Shown one piece after another: positions 11,275-23,057 of a stretch of 64,000 nt of DNA. Origin of the DNA: Circinella minor (Eukaryota; Mucoromycota; Mucoromycetes; Mucorales; Lichtheimiaceae); assembly GCA_016758965.1 (NCBI GenBank), contig JAEPRB010000065.1:1-64000 (forward strand), in the 5' to 3' direction. The notes below the pieces were generated by a model. The model was not told where the DNA came from and ran no database searches. It saw nothing but the letters and a program-made list of their open reading frames with translations. Within the stretch, counting starts at the first letter, position 1. Each line of letters starts with the position of its first letter. The translations under genes were made by a program, and so were the position numbers.

Positions 11275-12027
11275 GACCAATTGTCAGAAATTGACAAATC
11301 GTATAACAAATATGAAGAACGAAGACAAATGAAATTTTATAAGAAATGCCAATACCACTTTATATTTGGAAGATGTCATGTTGCCACACATAAAAAAAAG
11401 AATGCTCATTTGAACAGTATGTATTGTTAGATGGATGTTTATATAATGATACAATTATTAGAAGGTGTACAACTATTGGAACTTATATTAATCATTTTGT
11501 GTTTTTCAAAACATATCTCTTATTTTTGATGTCGACGACAAAGTGTGGGATGCTTATTTTACTGAAAATGAAAACGAAAATTTGGCTGGTTCGGATGATT
11601 GTTCTTTACCTGATATCCCCGAATCTGTTCAAAACATCTTAGTTGGAGCATGTGTAAATTACCCAGGGTTGTAACTTTACAACCCAGTTTTTACAGCGAA
11701 GTGGTGCAAAATTAAAACCATGGACATCAGGCTGTCAAGTTACAGTTTCTACCACCACTGTTGCACTTACTCTTAAGTGTGGCAAAATAGTAGAAACAAC
11801 ATTGGAAGAAACCGGTAACATGAATAAACAACAACAGCAAAAGGAGATCGTCGACAATTTGCATCGATACGTTGAATCAATCGAAAGTTTCGATCCTTAC
11901 AAGGAATTCAATGAACATTGGGTGGTAGATACATTACGTCATTTCATATCATTATATAAGTGGAACGTACTCGAACGTATGAATAGCCATGAATGGTCTG
12001 AGATAGATTTCGTATTACAAGCATGGT
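11275..12027 (+). pseudogene. Exon 4-5 fragment of the 552-aa gene family
   Basis: This is a DNA-level copy that includes the intron between exons 4 and 5 of the gene at 32416-34691. The last part of exon 4 (from ATTGTCAGAAATTGAC) and the GTATGT donor context are kept. About 16 bp around the acceptor (the CGTAGCTGCGCACTCT region of the parent) are missing. Exon 5 is interrupted by a ~131-bp insertion at about 11644-11774. After it, an open stretch at 11802-12029 keeps more than 90% identity to the parent (NMNKQQQQKEIVDNL...EWSEIDFVLQAW) and then diverges. It is a pseudogene although this last stretch looks intact. Confidence 0.85.
11644..11774. mobile_element. ~131-bp insertion in a family pseudogene
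   Basis: Compared with the intact gene, where CTTAGTGAAGTGTAGC is continuous, this copy has about 131 bp between CTTAGT and AAGTGTGGC. The insert contains the perfect palindrome GGGTTGTAA-CT-TTACAACCC (about 11667-11686). It has no ORF, no clear terminal inverted repeats and no clear target-site duplication. It could be a small non-autonomous element or filler DNA at a repaired break. Confidence 0.5.
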
Positions 12028-12454
12028 GAAATTTTTGTAGAATTCGATTATTGCGTTTTCTCCTAGATTATAATTTTTCTCATATGTAACTTTGTTGTAT
12101 TATATATTGTTGTACTTTGACTCTTCCCTTCCCACTTTTTCTTTTCTTTCCCTCCACTTTATTTTATCTACGAGAATAGTGAGTTTTATTCTTATTTTAT
12201 ACATTGTATCTTATCTCTTTATATAAATAAATAGCCAATAGTTTTACATATTTAAAGTCAACATCATAATTGGATAAAGTGTTTTGAAATCTATTTGTAC
12301 AACCAACATGTGAAAAATGCCAATGGAATAAACTGGAGAGCGTGTGATTGTGGAGAAAAGAAACACAAGATTTCTCATCCCCTTTTTTTTTTTATTTTCA
12401 CTTTCCTTTCCCTTTTTTTACTTCTTCGTATTTTCCATCACTCAGTTTTATATA

Positions 12455-14187
12455 ATGAACATATTATCACGCGCTTCTCGACCTATTTCATCTCATGCCC
12501 TCCGTCGAAATTATTCGGGTTTAAGCTTCTCCTTGTCGGATGAGCAGAAATCCATGCAAGAGATGGTTCGTAAATTTGCACGCGAAGAAATTGTTCCTGT
12601 TGCTGCTGAACATGATTTGACTGGAAAATACCCTACTGGTATGTATGATATGTAGATGTATAACGTAAAAAAAAGGAAACTGATTAATAATAAGTATGTA
12701 TAATATAATAAAAGATATTATCAAGAAGGCCTGGGAACTTGGATTAGTCAACACGCATATTGGCCCTGAATATGGTGGTATGGGTCTTGGTGTTGTTGAC
12801 AGTGCTATTATTTCTGAAGAACTCGGCTGGGGATGTACCGGTAAGACTTTTTTTTTTCTAGTAAAAAAAAAAACAAACTTTGAGAACTAAAAGCAGAAGG
12901 ACCTGAAAGGAAATAGGGATAATCGATTAATCTTCAGATAAATAACATACGAATAGGTATCCAGACTGCCATTGAAGCAAACAACCTTGCTGAAGCTCCA
13001 CTGATTGTTGCTGCCAATGATGCTCAGAAAAAGAAATATCTTGGTCGAATGACCGAAGCTCCCTTGATGGCTTCCTATGGCGTCACAGAACCTGGAGCAG
13101 GGTAAATATAAACTATAGGAACCCAGCAAGCTTATATATTTTCATATGAAAAAAATAAATCGAAAAAGAAATAGCTTATTTAGGCATTATTATCATTAAT
13201 TAAAAAAAATAGATCCGACGTAGCTGGTCTTCGTACAACAGCAGTCAAGAAGGGAAATGAATGGATTTTAAATGGTCAAAAAATGTGGATTACCAACTGT
13301 GGTCACGCCAACTGGTTCTTTGTACTTGCTCGTACAGAAGAAAATGCATCTCCTGGTAAAGCATTCACTGGTTTTATTGTGGATGGTGATTCTCCAGGTA
13401 TTCAACGAGGAAGAAAAGAAATCAACATGGGTCAACGTGCTTCGGATACTCGTGGTGTGACATTTGAAGACGTTGTTGTGCCTGAAGAAAATGTACTTGG
13501 TACTCCAGGTCAAGGATTTAAAATCGCTATGAACGCATTTGATATTACACGTCCTTTGGTGGCTGCTGCTGCTGTTGGATTGGCACGACGTGCTATGGAG
13601 GAAGCAACAAAATATTCATTGGAACGTAAGACCATGGGTAAAGAAATCTTCAAACACCAAGCTGTATCATTCATGCTTGCTGATATGGCGTAAGTATTTT
13701 TTTTTTCTTCTTGTTTTCAGCTATTGAAATCTAATAAAAAGTGGGTAGAAATGGAAAAGAATGCTAAGAATCATGCTTTTACATACAGAATCGGTATCGA
13801 GAGCGCACGCATGATGGTATATCGTGCCGCATTGATGCGGGACCAGGGAGAAAAAAATACTTGGCATGCCAGTATTGCTAAAGGTAATTATATTATTAGT
13901 TTTATAGTAAATAAAAATTGGGAATTGAAAAATAGCTTCAATAAGACATATGACTTATAAAATTTATAATAGCTTTGGCAAGTGAAGTAGCAAACAAAAC
14001 TGCTGCTGATGCTCTTCAAATCTTTGGTGGTAATGGATTCAATACTGAATATCCAGTTGAAAAGCTTTACCGTGATGCTCGTATTTACACAATCTATGAA
14101 GGTACTAGTCAAATTCAAAGACTTGTAATCTCTAGAGGAATTGCTGATATGGCCAGTTCAGGTGCTGCCGCTATTGGTGGATTTTAA
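12455..14187 (+). CDS. ACADM: Mitochondrial medium-chain-type acyl-CoA dehydrogenase
   Basis: FAD enzyme of mitochondrial beta-oxidation that introduces the alpha-beta double bond into acyl-CoA. Six exons join in phase: 12455-12638, 12715-12840, 12957-13101, 13213-13689, 13789-13883, 13973-14187, giving 413 aa, the usual family length. The start ATG at 12455 gives [20 protein letters not shown], a basic, Ser-rich mitochondrial presequence. The N-terminal helical domain is followed by VTEPGAGSDVAG (first family signature) and [12 protein letters not shown]. The C-terminal domain ends with [20 protein letters not shown] and IYEGTSQIQ, in which the Glu of YEGT is the catalytic base position of MCAD-type enzymes. 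A pyrimidine-rich tract (12378-12445) precedes the ATG. A closely related acyl-CoA dehydrogenase specificity (short- or branched-chain) cannot be excluded. Confidence 0.93.
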
Positions 14188-14668
14188 AAAGGAAATGTAA
14201 TTTATATAGATATACACAATAATAAAAAATAATAATAATAAGGGGTCATTGTAATATTAGCAAATTGTGGCGTTTTATTTGATATCACGGTTTTGAATTA
14301 AATATTTCATTGTGAAATGCTCTGCGCATTATACTGCTATTAAAATGTAAAGTGGATTTTGACATTATCTACATATTAATACAGTACATGGATAGCGCGT
14401 GTAAATTGATACTTCTAGAATATGCACGTTTTATAATAGTAAACTCATTTTTTTTTTTGTATTTTGAAAACAACAAGGTTCTAATTCTCTTCATGTGTGA
14501 CGACTCTGCGAAAGAGCTTTTCGTTCGTGATTACAACACCTATTCCAGTAGTAACAGGTTTAGAATATATACAAAATTATCAATAGATTGTATTTTTTTT
14601 TTTTTTTGCTATTAAGTTAATAAGCAGAAAAAGATGCTAATTGTAACTTTAATTACTATCAATAAACA
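14188..14668. other. Convergent intergenic spacer
   Basis: This is the shared 3' region of the acyl-CoA dehydrogenase (+) and the methyltransferase (-). AATAATAAAAAATAATAATAAT-type sequence just after 14200 may serve polyadenylation. No gene was seen. Confidence 0.5.
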
Positions 14669-16309
14669 TCAGCTATCCGAATTATTATTACTATTACTAC
14701 TGCTATTAGTATCATCCTCATCATCCCTATCATCGTCATTCTTTTTGCTCTTCATGCTATCAAAATCTTCAACAAGTATCAAGGGTCCTTTATATCCTTT
14801 CTATAAAACAAATAAATCTGTATAAATATATCCAATTCATTCTTGTTTCAATTCTTAAAATGTTTCCAATAAATTACCTTTTGTGCTACCACTGAATACC
14901 ATGACATATATGTTTGATATGAATCTACTTCCGCGTGTAAATCGTTGATAGCCACAGCCAGCTGCTTTTCACCAACCAATTTGCTTTGCACCCATTTTTG
15001 GCGATTCGATTCAATAACACGGTCCCAATGTTCTAACAAAAGGCTCCCCACAGCCCCACCATAACGACCTACAGGAGTATGGATATGTTGTATTTGCATC
15101 CCCATCAATTGGCTGATAGCAGCCATTCGGTTTGGTAATGGGTTTTGAATTGCCGCTGACATGGCTTCATCAGACGAGTTGGCCACTATATAAAACATTA
15201 TCGATTATAAGTACCATTTGAATATATTTTCTCAGAAATAAAACGTACATTGCATTATAGTTGTCATGGCAGGACCAGCCTATATTTAGTGAAGAAAAAA
15301 GTTAAAAATAAATAATAAAGGGAACAAGGTTAAGAATAAGTTTTGCTAATTAGCTGGAATAACCAATGTGAAGCTTTGTATAAAAGAAAAATAAGTCTAT
15401 AATTACATCAACAAGTGCTGGATATGTCTCTAAACATTCAATATAAGCACCTTTTTTCATAATCCTAACAAGTTCTTGCAAAACATCATCCCATTGTTCA
15501 TCAGGTATTACATCCATCATACATCGAATAAAAATAACATCGAATGTATCATTTTCGTATGGTAATGGTAACTCTAATAGATCCACACGTTGAAACACTA
15601 CGTTCCTTGTTATGTTTCTGTTTCATTGCCCCACACACATACTTAATCAGTAATCGTATATTGCTTTTAATATTTTGTATCTAATTAAGATTTGCTTATA
15701 CTTACCCAATAGGAAATATATTTTTTTCTATGTCGATTCCAGTAAAATGTGATATAGGGTATTTACTCGCCATATCCTACATTTAAAAAAGAAATATATA
15801 AATTAAATCCAAACATACTATTTTTAGGGAGTTAAACCATGCAAGATTTAAGGGGAAATTTTTCTTCGATTCGTTTTTCTTGTGCTGTTATTATTTACTT
15901 TACCGTTGTCCAAAATCCGGCACCGCAACTATAGGTAAAATATATTATTTTTTTTTAGAATATATTTGAATAATAGATAATTGTATTAACAAGAAGAATA
16001 TGTTAAGTTTGTCGGTATTTTACCCAATGTCTAGTACTTCACTCCCTCCTGATTTTAGTAATTGGTCAATAGGTGCTTTAAAGTCACTACATAAAGAGAG
16101 TAGTTTCATATATTATAAGCATAAGAAGGTATAAGTGTAAACACCTTGTATGTTTATTATTACCCGTCCAGTGCGAGTTTCAAAGCGCTGTGTCGAACCC
16201 AATCGCGTTCTACATCTGCCATTGCATTTTGTCGTGATTGTCTGCCGTCTTTTGGGCTTGAACGCCATTTTGATTTTAAAAAATTAGTAAAGCTATAAGT
16301 CGTTGTCAT
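14669..16309 (-). CDS. Class I SAM-dependent methyltransferase
   Basis: Eight exons join in phase on the minus strand: 16309-16164, 16086-16024, 15928-15904, 15776-15706, 15617-15407, 15279-15249, 15185-14878, 14800-14669, giving 328 aa. Motif I, VLDIGCGAGFWT (about residues 67-78), binds S-adenosylmethionine. FTGIDIEKNIF supplies the acidic residue after strand beta2, and PYENDTFDVIFIRCMMDVI corresponds to motifs post-II/III of the class I fold. The C-terminus is an acidic, Asp/Asn/Ser-rich low-complexity tail (DDDRDDEDDTNSSS). Exons as short as 25 and 31 nt are notable, but the phases fit. The domain is of the general Methyltransf_11/25 kind; the substrate cannot be told from sequence. It is convergent with the acyl-CoA dehydrogenase gene. 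Confidence 0.88.
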
Positions 16310-17749
16310 TTTCGGTGCTTGTGTGATCATTATAGTTGCTGTTGTGAAATAATAAGTAGTCTTAGGTTTATTTAGATATTATATAAAAAAAAAACTTATT
16401 TATGCCGCCATGTTCTTGCTTTTTTATAAATTGATTTCAAAAAAAGAACAAAGCAAAATACGTCAACAGAATAAAATAAAATAAATATATGTATGCAATT
16501 TTGAGAAAGATTTTATATACAAATGCAAAATAGACGAATAATTATAAATGAAGAGGGAGAGAAAAGAAGAAAGAGAAGGTAAAGGGGCGAGAAACAAAAA
16601 GATCTTTTTTTAGTATCGCAAGAACAAACAATGTTGCATTTTTTTTTTTTTTTGAATAGTTGCACCAAAATGCTTCGCCCTGCGGGCAAACGAATATGGC
16701 AATTGTCATAAAATAATTGTCTGAGTATTCCCGATAGCAACATATTCATCTCGTCCATTTCCCCAATAGTTACAGTTGTCATGATAAATCACTTTTTCCA
16801 TTTTTATATAATTCCAATAGACGCTCTTTGCACTCCATTTAAGGGAAGCATAATAGGCATTAATTCACCTGTTTAGGTTAATTATGTGGCGTTCCTGATA
16901 ATTAGGGGCTATCACTACGCACAACAAAGAGTGTAAAAAAGCGTTGCATATTGAGTCAAAGCAGCACTGTTATCACGTAGTTCTTTTTATTTTACATATT
17001 GTGGATGCTACTTGTTTCGCTGGAATAAACGGATGAATTAAAGAAACATAGCGTTGATCCAGCATAAAAAAATTCTTTAGTGCTAAAATGAAATTGTTGT
17101 TTCGTATTTTAAATCAGCAGGTATGTATTATTATCATAACAGTCATTAATACTTTTACATCGTACTATATAGTTTCCGCATTGAGTATGTTGATCATTTA
17201 GAGAAATATGTAGTCTGAATTAGATTATTTAAGTAGGAGGAGCCTTATATTTTCAGATCGATAGGAGTCGTCCATTTTATATATGTGTGATCATATGATC
17301 AAGTTCACCTTCATAATAATATTTTATACACCGAATCATATTCATTGTCTATATGTTAACTTCAAAACTTAAATTATTCGCTGCGTATCTCTTGTTAAAG
17401 GGATGACTGATATATAGAACAGCTTGTGGCAAATCTTGAACTTTTTTTGATAGCAGACGCAAGTTTCTAAGAAAAAATTATGGAGGATATTAACAAGAAT
17501 CTGGTGTATTAGTATTAGACTTTGCTAATAGTAAATGGTAAAGTTACTCCATCCGACATTGAGGATAATACCGGGTGGGAAATACTAAAATCTTATAGCT
17601 CGACGCAATGTACTCAATACAATGAAATGTTGAGCTTAACTACACGTGTGTTGAATCATTACAGTACCCTGCTTTATGTAAGGTGGTACGTATAGTGATT
17701 TGACCTTCTGTATATTTTAAGAGTTAAAAAAACGTTCAAGACCATTATT
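16310..17749. other. Spacer with weak relic frames
   Basis: The minus-strand stretch 16782-16640 reads MTTVTIGEMDEMNMLLSGIL and further ordinary protein-like sequence, but is ended by a poly-Lys run from an A-tract; it may be a relic exon. The interval 16850-16900 has an imperfect palindrome (AATTCACCT...AGGTTAATT). Nothing else was recognised. Confidence 0.4.
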
Positions 17750-18420
17750 ACGTAGTGCAATCCATTAGCCGTATTAATCTTTGATACAGGATGTAGTGAG
17801 TAATTTTTTTTATATCGAGCACAAGTATCAATTACGAATCACTGTTACCTACGTACACACGTATCATCATGGAAAGAAACAACGAGTGGAAATTAAACCA
17901 TTATATATCCAACGATGGAAGCTAATGAAAGAGAAAGGTTAATAAAATTCGGCATATAAACAGGAATATATCATACGTAAATGTTGCTGAAATATGTTCG
18001 TAGCCAGGAACAAATTGAGAGAAATACTGGTAGATTCAGTGAAGAAAACCACATAGCTGTGCTACAGCGATTGACTAGAAGCCTCGATTTCTTGATTATA
18101 AGGATTTCCAACCTGGCGATGAATCAGCAACCGCCCATTCTGTCCGCGTGAAAACACTCAAACCTATGCAGATCCGTATTTCCACAGCAGTATATTGAGC
18201 CATGGTCGCCCAGTCATTGCATTTTAAACCAATAATAAGGAGGGAAATGATATTATAAGGTATTCCATGTTTAGCCATTGACTAAGTTCTATAGATGGTA
18301 TTGTGTGATATCATATTTTATGACACAAATGATATATTTCCTGTAAAACATCATGATAAAGACATTGTTAATATCAAACTGCTTGGATCCATATCTTGCT
18401 TAAGTTATTATTATAGCACT
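17750..18420 (+). pseudogene. Decayed retroelement protease-region remnant
   Basis: At 17762-17803 one frame reads PLAVLIFDTGCSE followed by a stop; the hydrophobic-hydrophobic-DTG pattern is that of a retropepsin active site. A little further on, in other frames, come ITVTYVHTYHHGKKQRVEIK and then KDFQPGDESATAHS...KPMQIRISTAVY. After that, one frame runs through point-mutation stops with GIPCLAID and then CDIIFYDTNDIFPVKHHDKD. A DTG motif followed about 100-150 residues later by a GxPxL-type motif is the usual order in gypsy-like Pol protease regions. No LTRs, reverse transcriptase or integrase were found nearby, so the assignment is tentative. Confidence 0.4.
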
Positions 18421-20156
18421 GAAGAATATCTATATGTCATTTCATGTCGTCCATAATTTTTTAGTACTTCTGTTGCACATCACTCTCAACTATCGTTATA
18501 TCTGCTAGAACACTGAGCTCAACTTCGTGCTCTCATACTTCCAATATGTTGCCCCACTTAGGAAGCAGCTCAAAGTCTCACAATTGTTCCAAAAAAATCT
18601 AGGAAGATTCATACGGTTATTTGGATTACATGATGCATCGCGTACATCATTCAGGATCTCTCTTTATTTTCTCTATTTTACGTACAGTGCTCCTTTTCAC
18701 CAAATGATGGACTATTGTTACGTACTCTGATTTTTTTCCCGAACTAACCGGCGTTGCAATGAAAAATATATACTTATCATCACCTTACGATGACTATACC
18801 AACGTCAAAAAAAATTACATGAAATGCTTCCCACTGCTATGATAGAAGCCCTGTCTCTCCCCAGTGTCATTATCAAAATTTTTCTCCACTAGATCTAAGG
18901 AGGGGAGGGGGAACTGTACACAAACGGAAATTTCGATTTTTCTCTTTGCGCTGATATATGGTTTTGTCTAACATTATTACTTGGAAATGAAATTCTGAGT
19001 GAATGAAGATAATAAAACTTCACTTATCATATGACGCTCAAGTCTTTTTGACAGTTGACGTTTTCTCTCTTTTTTGCGCCAATGGTTTGATTTATGGCTT
19101 TTTTTTACATAGAATGTTTCTTTTTACAATAGAAAAGATTCTTAGTAAGTAATAGTCATATTTTTCTTTCTCTTTATCATGTAACACAGATAGCATTAAG
19201 CTTCACGTTGTAACAAGGATTCTGGATTAGTAGTTGAAGGACACTAGGTTTCTGTTTTGCTAACCAATCAGTTGTTGATATCAAAAAGTGCAAATCAAAT
19301 AAGATTCTTTCAGATAGCTGAACGTTATTTTTTCAACAATAGTCTTATCAAGATTATTCATGTGTAATTTCATTCAGATAATGATCAAAAAGTGAAGGAC
19401 ATCAAATTTTCATCAGGTAGTGAATACGTATACAATATTGCAATAAAGACAATCGTTGTATGTTGCACTTCGTTATCCTTAACTATCTAAAAAACCCTTT
19501 TTGTGAATAAATCGTTTAATCTGGATCTTTGCGTCATATACATGTTGCTTTGTTCAAGAAAAAACAAGAAGTTCTTAACATGGCCAATCTCAAAATATAG
19601 TTTTAACTTGCGCAACTATAATTTTCCGGATCAGTTATCGGTGTATATTTTCGGGGTATATAGTCAAAGCCAATAGCGTCAGGGACATCAGCGGTGTATA
19701 ATACAGCATGAAGAAAACAACAAAATAAATTTACACTCAACACTTGGTTCAGATTTTTAATAGGCTTTTGGTATGTATGCAGCTATAGAATACGTAATGA
19801 TATTCCTTAAATAGAAAAGTTAAGATCAAACAACAATATGATAACAGCATTAATTTGTACTCAACAAGAAAAATAATATCTGCGTGTTATCATATCTTTT
19901 TCCCGGACTTAAGTATTTTACCGCTTCTTTTTTTATAAAGTCCTGTCAAACTATATATTCTAAAACAAAGCATGTATCGCTTACAAATATAAAAGGTAGG
20001 GAAAATTATAAAATACAAAATATATAAATACGTAGAGAATGTCTTTAAATATTTTTTTTATATAAATTATATCAGTGAAACAATAGTATCACAGTTTATT
20101 ACTCTTTATATACTTAATACGGTTTTTGTTTAAAACGATCACTAAGTTTAAATAAT
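18421..20156. other. Spacer
   Basis: A 67-codon frame at 18527-18730 (YVAPLRKQLKVSQLFQKNLG) looks mildly protein-like and could belong to the same decayed element as 17750-18420. The rest is A+T-rich sequence with no supported gene. The last ~100 bp are the promoter region of the alcohol dehydrogenase gene. Confidence 0.4.
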
Positions 20157-21774
20157 ATGTCTTCTGAAAACAAATTTTACGGATGGGCTGCTACTGGCAA
20201 AGGTACCTAATAGATTTTCCAATACACTGTACGATTAAGGATTCACTTAATGGCTTATATAATACTAATAAATATTGTTTTTGAAAACTATTTTACTAGA
20301 TGAACCACTTGAATGGCGTGAATTTGAACTCAAGAAGTTTGAAGATGATGATATTCAGATGGATATAACCCATTGTGGCATGTAAGTTGCATTTTTCTAG
20401 CATATACTCTTATGCAATAGAAACAAACAGAACAGAATTATGAAAATAGTCCCTGATTCTTATTTAACATAATATAAACTATTTCACTATATTATAGTTG
20501 TGGTTCAGACATTCATACAATGGATAGCGGATGGGGTCCTACTGAATATCCATGTGTCGTGGGTCATGAGTAAGTTAATTGTTTCTATTATATTCTCGAG
20601 AAGAACGAGATAACTATAAAAAAAATCATAACGCATTCCTTTTATATGTATAGAATCACCGGTGTCGTGACTCGAGTCGGCAAAAACGTCAAGGATTTCG
20701 ACATTGGAGACAGAATTGGTGTCGGTGCACAATGTAGGTTAGTATATAATTTACATTTACTTGATTAATAACAAATCAAATAAAAATGTTGCACTTTATC
20801 AATTTTATATGTAATTATATACACTATTCGAAAAGGCATTAATTGCTTATTTGTATATACAAAGATCGTGTTTGGAATGTGATAACTGTACAAGCGGTTC
20901 AGAAAATCTTTGTGAACAAAAAATTATTGGAACTTATAACGATCGTTGGCCCTCAGGCGAAAAAACCTTTGGTGGATATGCTACAAAATGGAGAGGACAT
21001 CAACGATTTGCATTCAAGATTCCAGAGAATATGACAAATGCCATGGCCTCCGTGTTCATGTGCGCGGGTGTAACCACGTACGCTCCTTCAAAACGTTTGA
21101 ATGTAAAGCATGGAGACAAAGTTGGTGTGATTGGCATTGGTGGGCTAGGTCACTTTGCTGTCCAATGGGCCAAGACCATGGGTGCACAATGCATTGCACT
21201 CTCAAGTTCAGACCGTAAACGAGATGATGCTAAGGCTCTTGGTTGTGATGATTATGTAGTTACCGCGGATATAGATGCTATGAAGAAACATGCTGGTACA
21301 TTTACTCATATTATATGTAAGTTTAGTTTTTGATTAACATTAATTACGTATTCTGAAAAGATGTTAGGAAGTGAGGGAAATTATAGAAAAATATATAATA
21401 GATAGATGCTTACTAACAGCGATCCACGATGCTTCTTCTTGTTTATGTTAAATAATTATTCAGGTACCAACTTTAGCAATAATTTTGATTGGGGACTTTA
21501 CTTCTCTCTGATGAAGCATAATAGTTTCTTTATAATGATAGCATTACCCGAAACTCCTTTGACTGGTATCCCTGCTGGCTTGTTGGCCGTTCGTCAAATT
21601 TCTCTTACAGGTTCAGTTATTGGTTCGCCCAAAGTTATTGAAGAAATGCTGCAGTTTGCCGCAGATACTGGTGTAGAACCGTGGATCAGCACTTACCCTA
21701 TGAAGAAATGTCCTGAAGCGGTACAGGCTATGCGTGATGGCAAAGCAAGATACCGAATTGTTTTGGAACAATAG
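20157..21774 (+). CDS. Zinc-dependent alcohol dehydrogenase (cinnamyl-alcohol/ADH6-like)
   Basis: Cytosolic medium-chain dehydrogenase that probably reduces aldehydes to alcohols with NADPH. Six exons join in phase: 20157-20202, 20300-20381, 20498-20569, 20654-20737, 20865-21316, 21464-21774, giving 348 aa, normal for the family. Catalytic-zinc ligands are in THCGICGSDIHTMDSGWG (Cys) and YPCVVGHE (His-Glu). Structural-zinc cysteines lie in CLECDNCTSGSENLC. The nucleotide-binding Rossmann turn is GIGGLGHFAVQWAK, followed by SSSDRKRDDA; a Ser/Arg environment after the second strand favours NADPH in ADH6/CAD enzymes. The C-terminus VIEEMLQFAADTGVEPWI...KARYRIVLEQ is typical. The short intron before exon 6 leaves IIC-TNFSNNFDWGLY, matching the family's usual segment. 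Confidence 0.93.
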
Positions 21775-23057
21775 AAAGAATAAATAAATAGAATTGTATA
21801 CACTATGAAATTTTATAATATAACAAAAAGCATTATTATTACGTATTTAGCATAGTTACCGTGTTTGATTTTGCTATGCTTATTGTTATATGTGTATGTG
21901 AGATTGGGCATTTTTTTCTTTGGTCATGTCATATAAATTCATATAATGTGAAGTGATGAGAAAAAATAGTTATTATTAAATGAATACTATAACATCAATA
22001 ACCACGTAATTATACGATGGGAAGTACAGCTGCGTCGCATCGCTCAAAATTATTGCACCACGATAGTGAGACAAATAACTGGATGTTGATATGTAGTAGA
22101 TGGACTTCCAAAGCTCAAATATTGTTATCAGCTATTATGGATACGTAGCAAATTCGCTACTATGAAACTTTTTTTGATTATAACATTACTTCTAATTAGA
22201 TAAAAATAAGACGTTAATACGTAACATTTGAGTCTAGTAAGTAAATGTGGAAAAGCATATACTTACATACATTCTCGAAAATATAACTGTCTTTGTTTTA
22301 ACTTTTGCTTAGCAACCGTAAATATAAGAGTTTAATTTTATGCTACATTGTTTCCACTATTTCTATAATAGAAGACCCCATGATAACGAAAACGAATGAT
22401 CAGATCACGCATAAAGCGATTAATATGTTCCGTTATTATGCTACAAAATAAACACGTATGAGAAAAATATTGAGTGATCACATTAACTAATAATTTTTTG
22501 TACTTCAGCAGAAATAAAGTGACAATATATAGGACGTGTGTTTGTGAAAGGCAAACTAACGAACTGGTTATTCTCATGTTGTTGTACATGATTGAAAACA
22601 CGACCCAGAATACTGGTTTTGAGAAATTTTTAATAGAGACAACAGTTTTGTTACCAATTTATTATTATACATATTCCAGTTTGCCATCAAACAAAGGAAA
22701 ATGTAAGTTACATATCTTGTTATATTGTTTTGGATGAACTTAACTAAGTATGTATCATATTGACAATTGTCATCCTTTGAAGATGAGTAAATCATGCTTA
22801 CAAAGAAGTGTTCAAAAAAGGTCACTTTTTATTTCTTTATAGCGCGCATCAAATTGGAGAATGTTGTAATGATCTTTTTGGTTGCTGCGTATTTTTCTAT
22901 TCTTATTTTTTGTACTGCGGCAGTTTACTGCGGTAAATTTAACAGTTCTAACATCCCATAACTCGGTAGCAACAGAATTTCCGACCCATTTTTTTTTCTT
23001 GTATTTAAGCATAGAAAAAACAAGACCCGTTATTTACTATTAAATATTTATTACATA
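21775..23057. other. Spacer between alcohol dehydrogenase and ABC-F genes
   Basis: Only short overlapping open frames on both strands (22338-22825) without protein-like features were seen. TACGTA hexamers occur at about 21840, 22142 and 22218. The last few tens of bases hold the ABC-F gene's leader. Confidence 0.5.

Noticed and set aside
16190..16200. tRNA-like TTCGAACCC-type motif (GTCGAACCC)
   Set aside because: It lies inside methyltransferase exon 1 and has no acceptor, D or anticodon stems around it.
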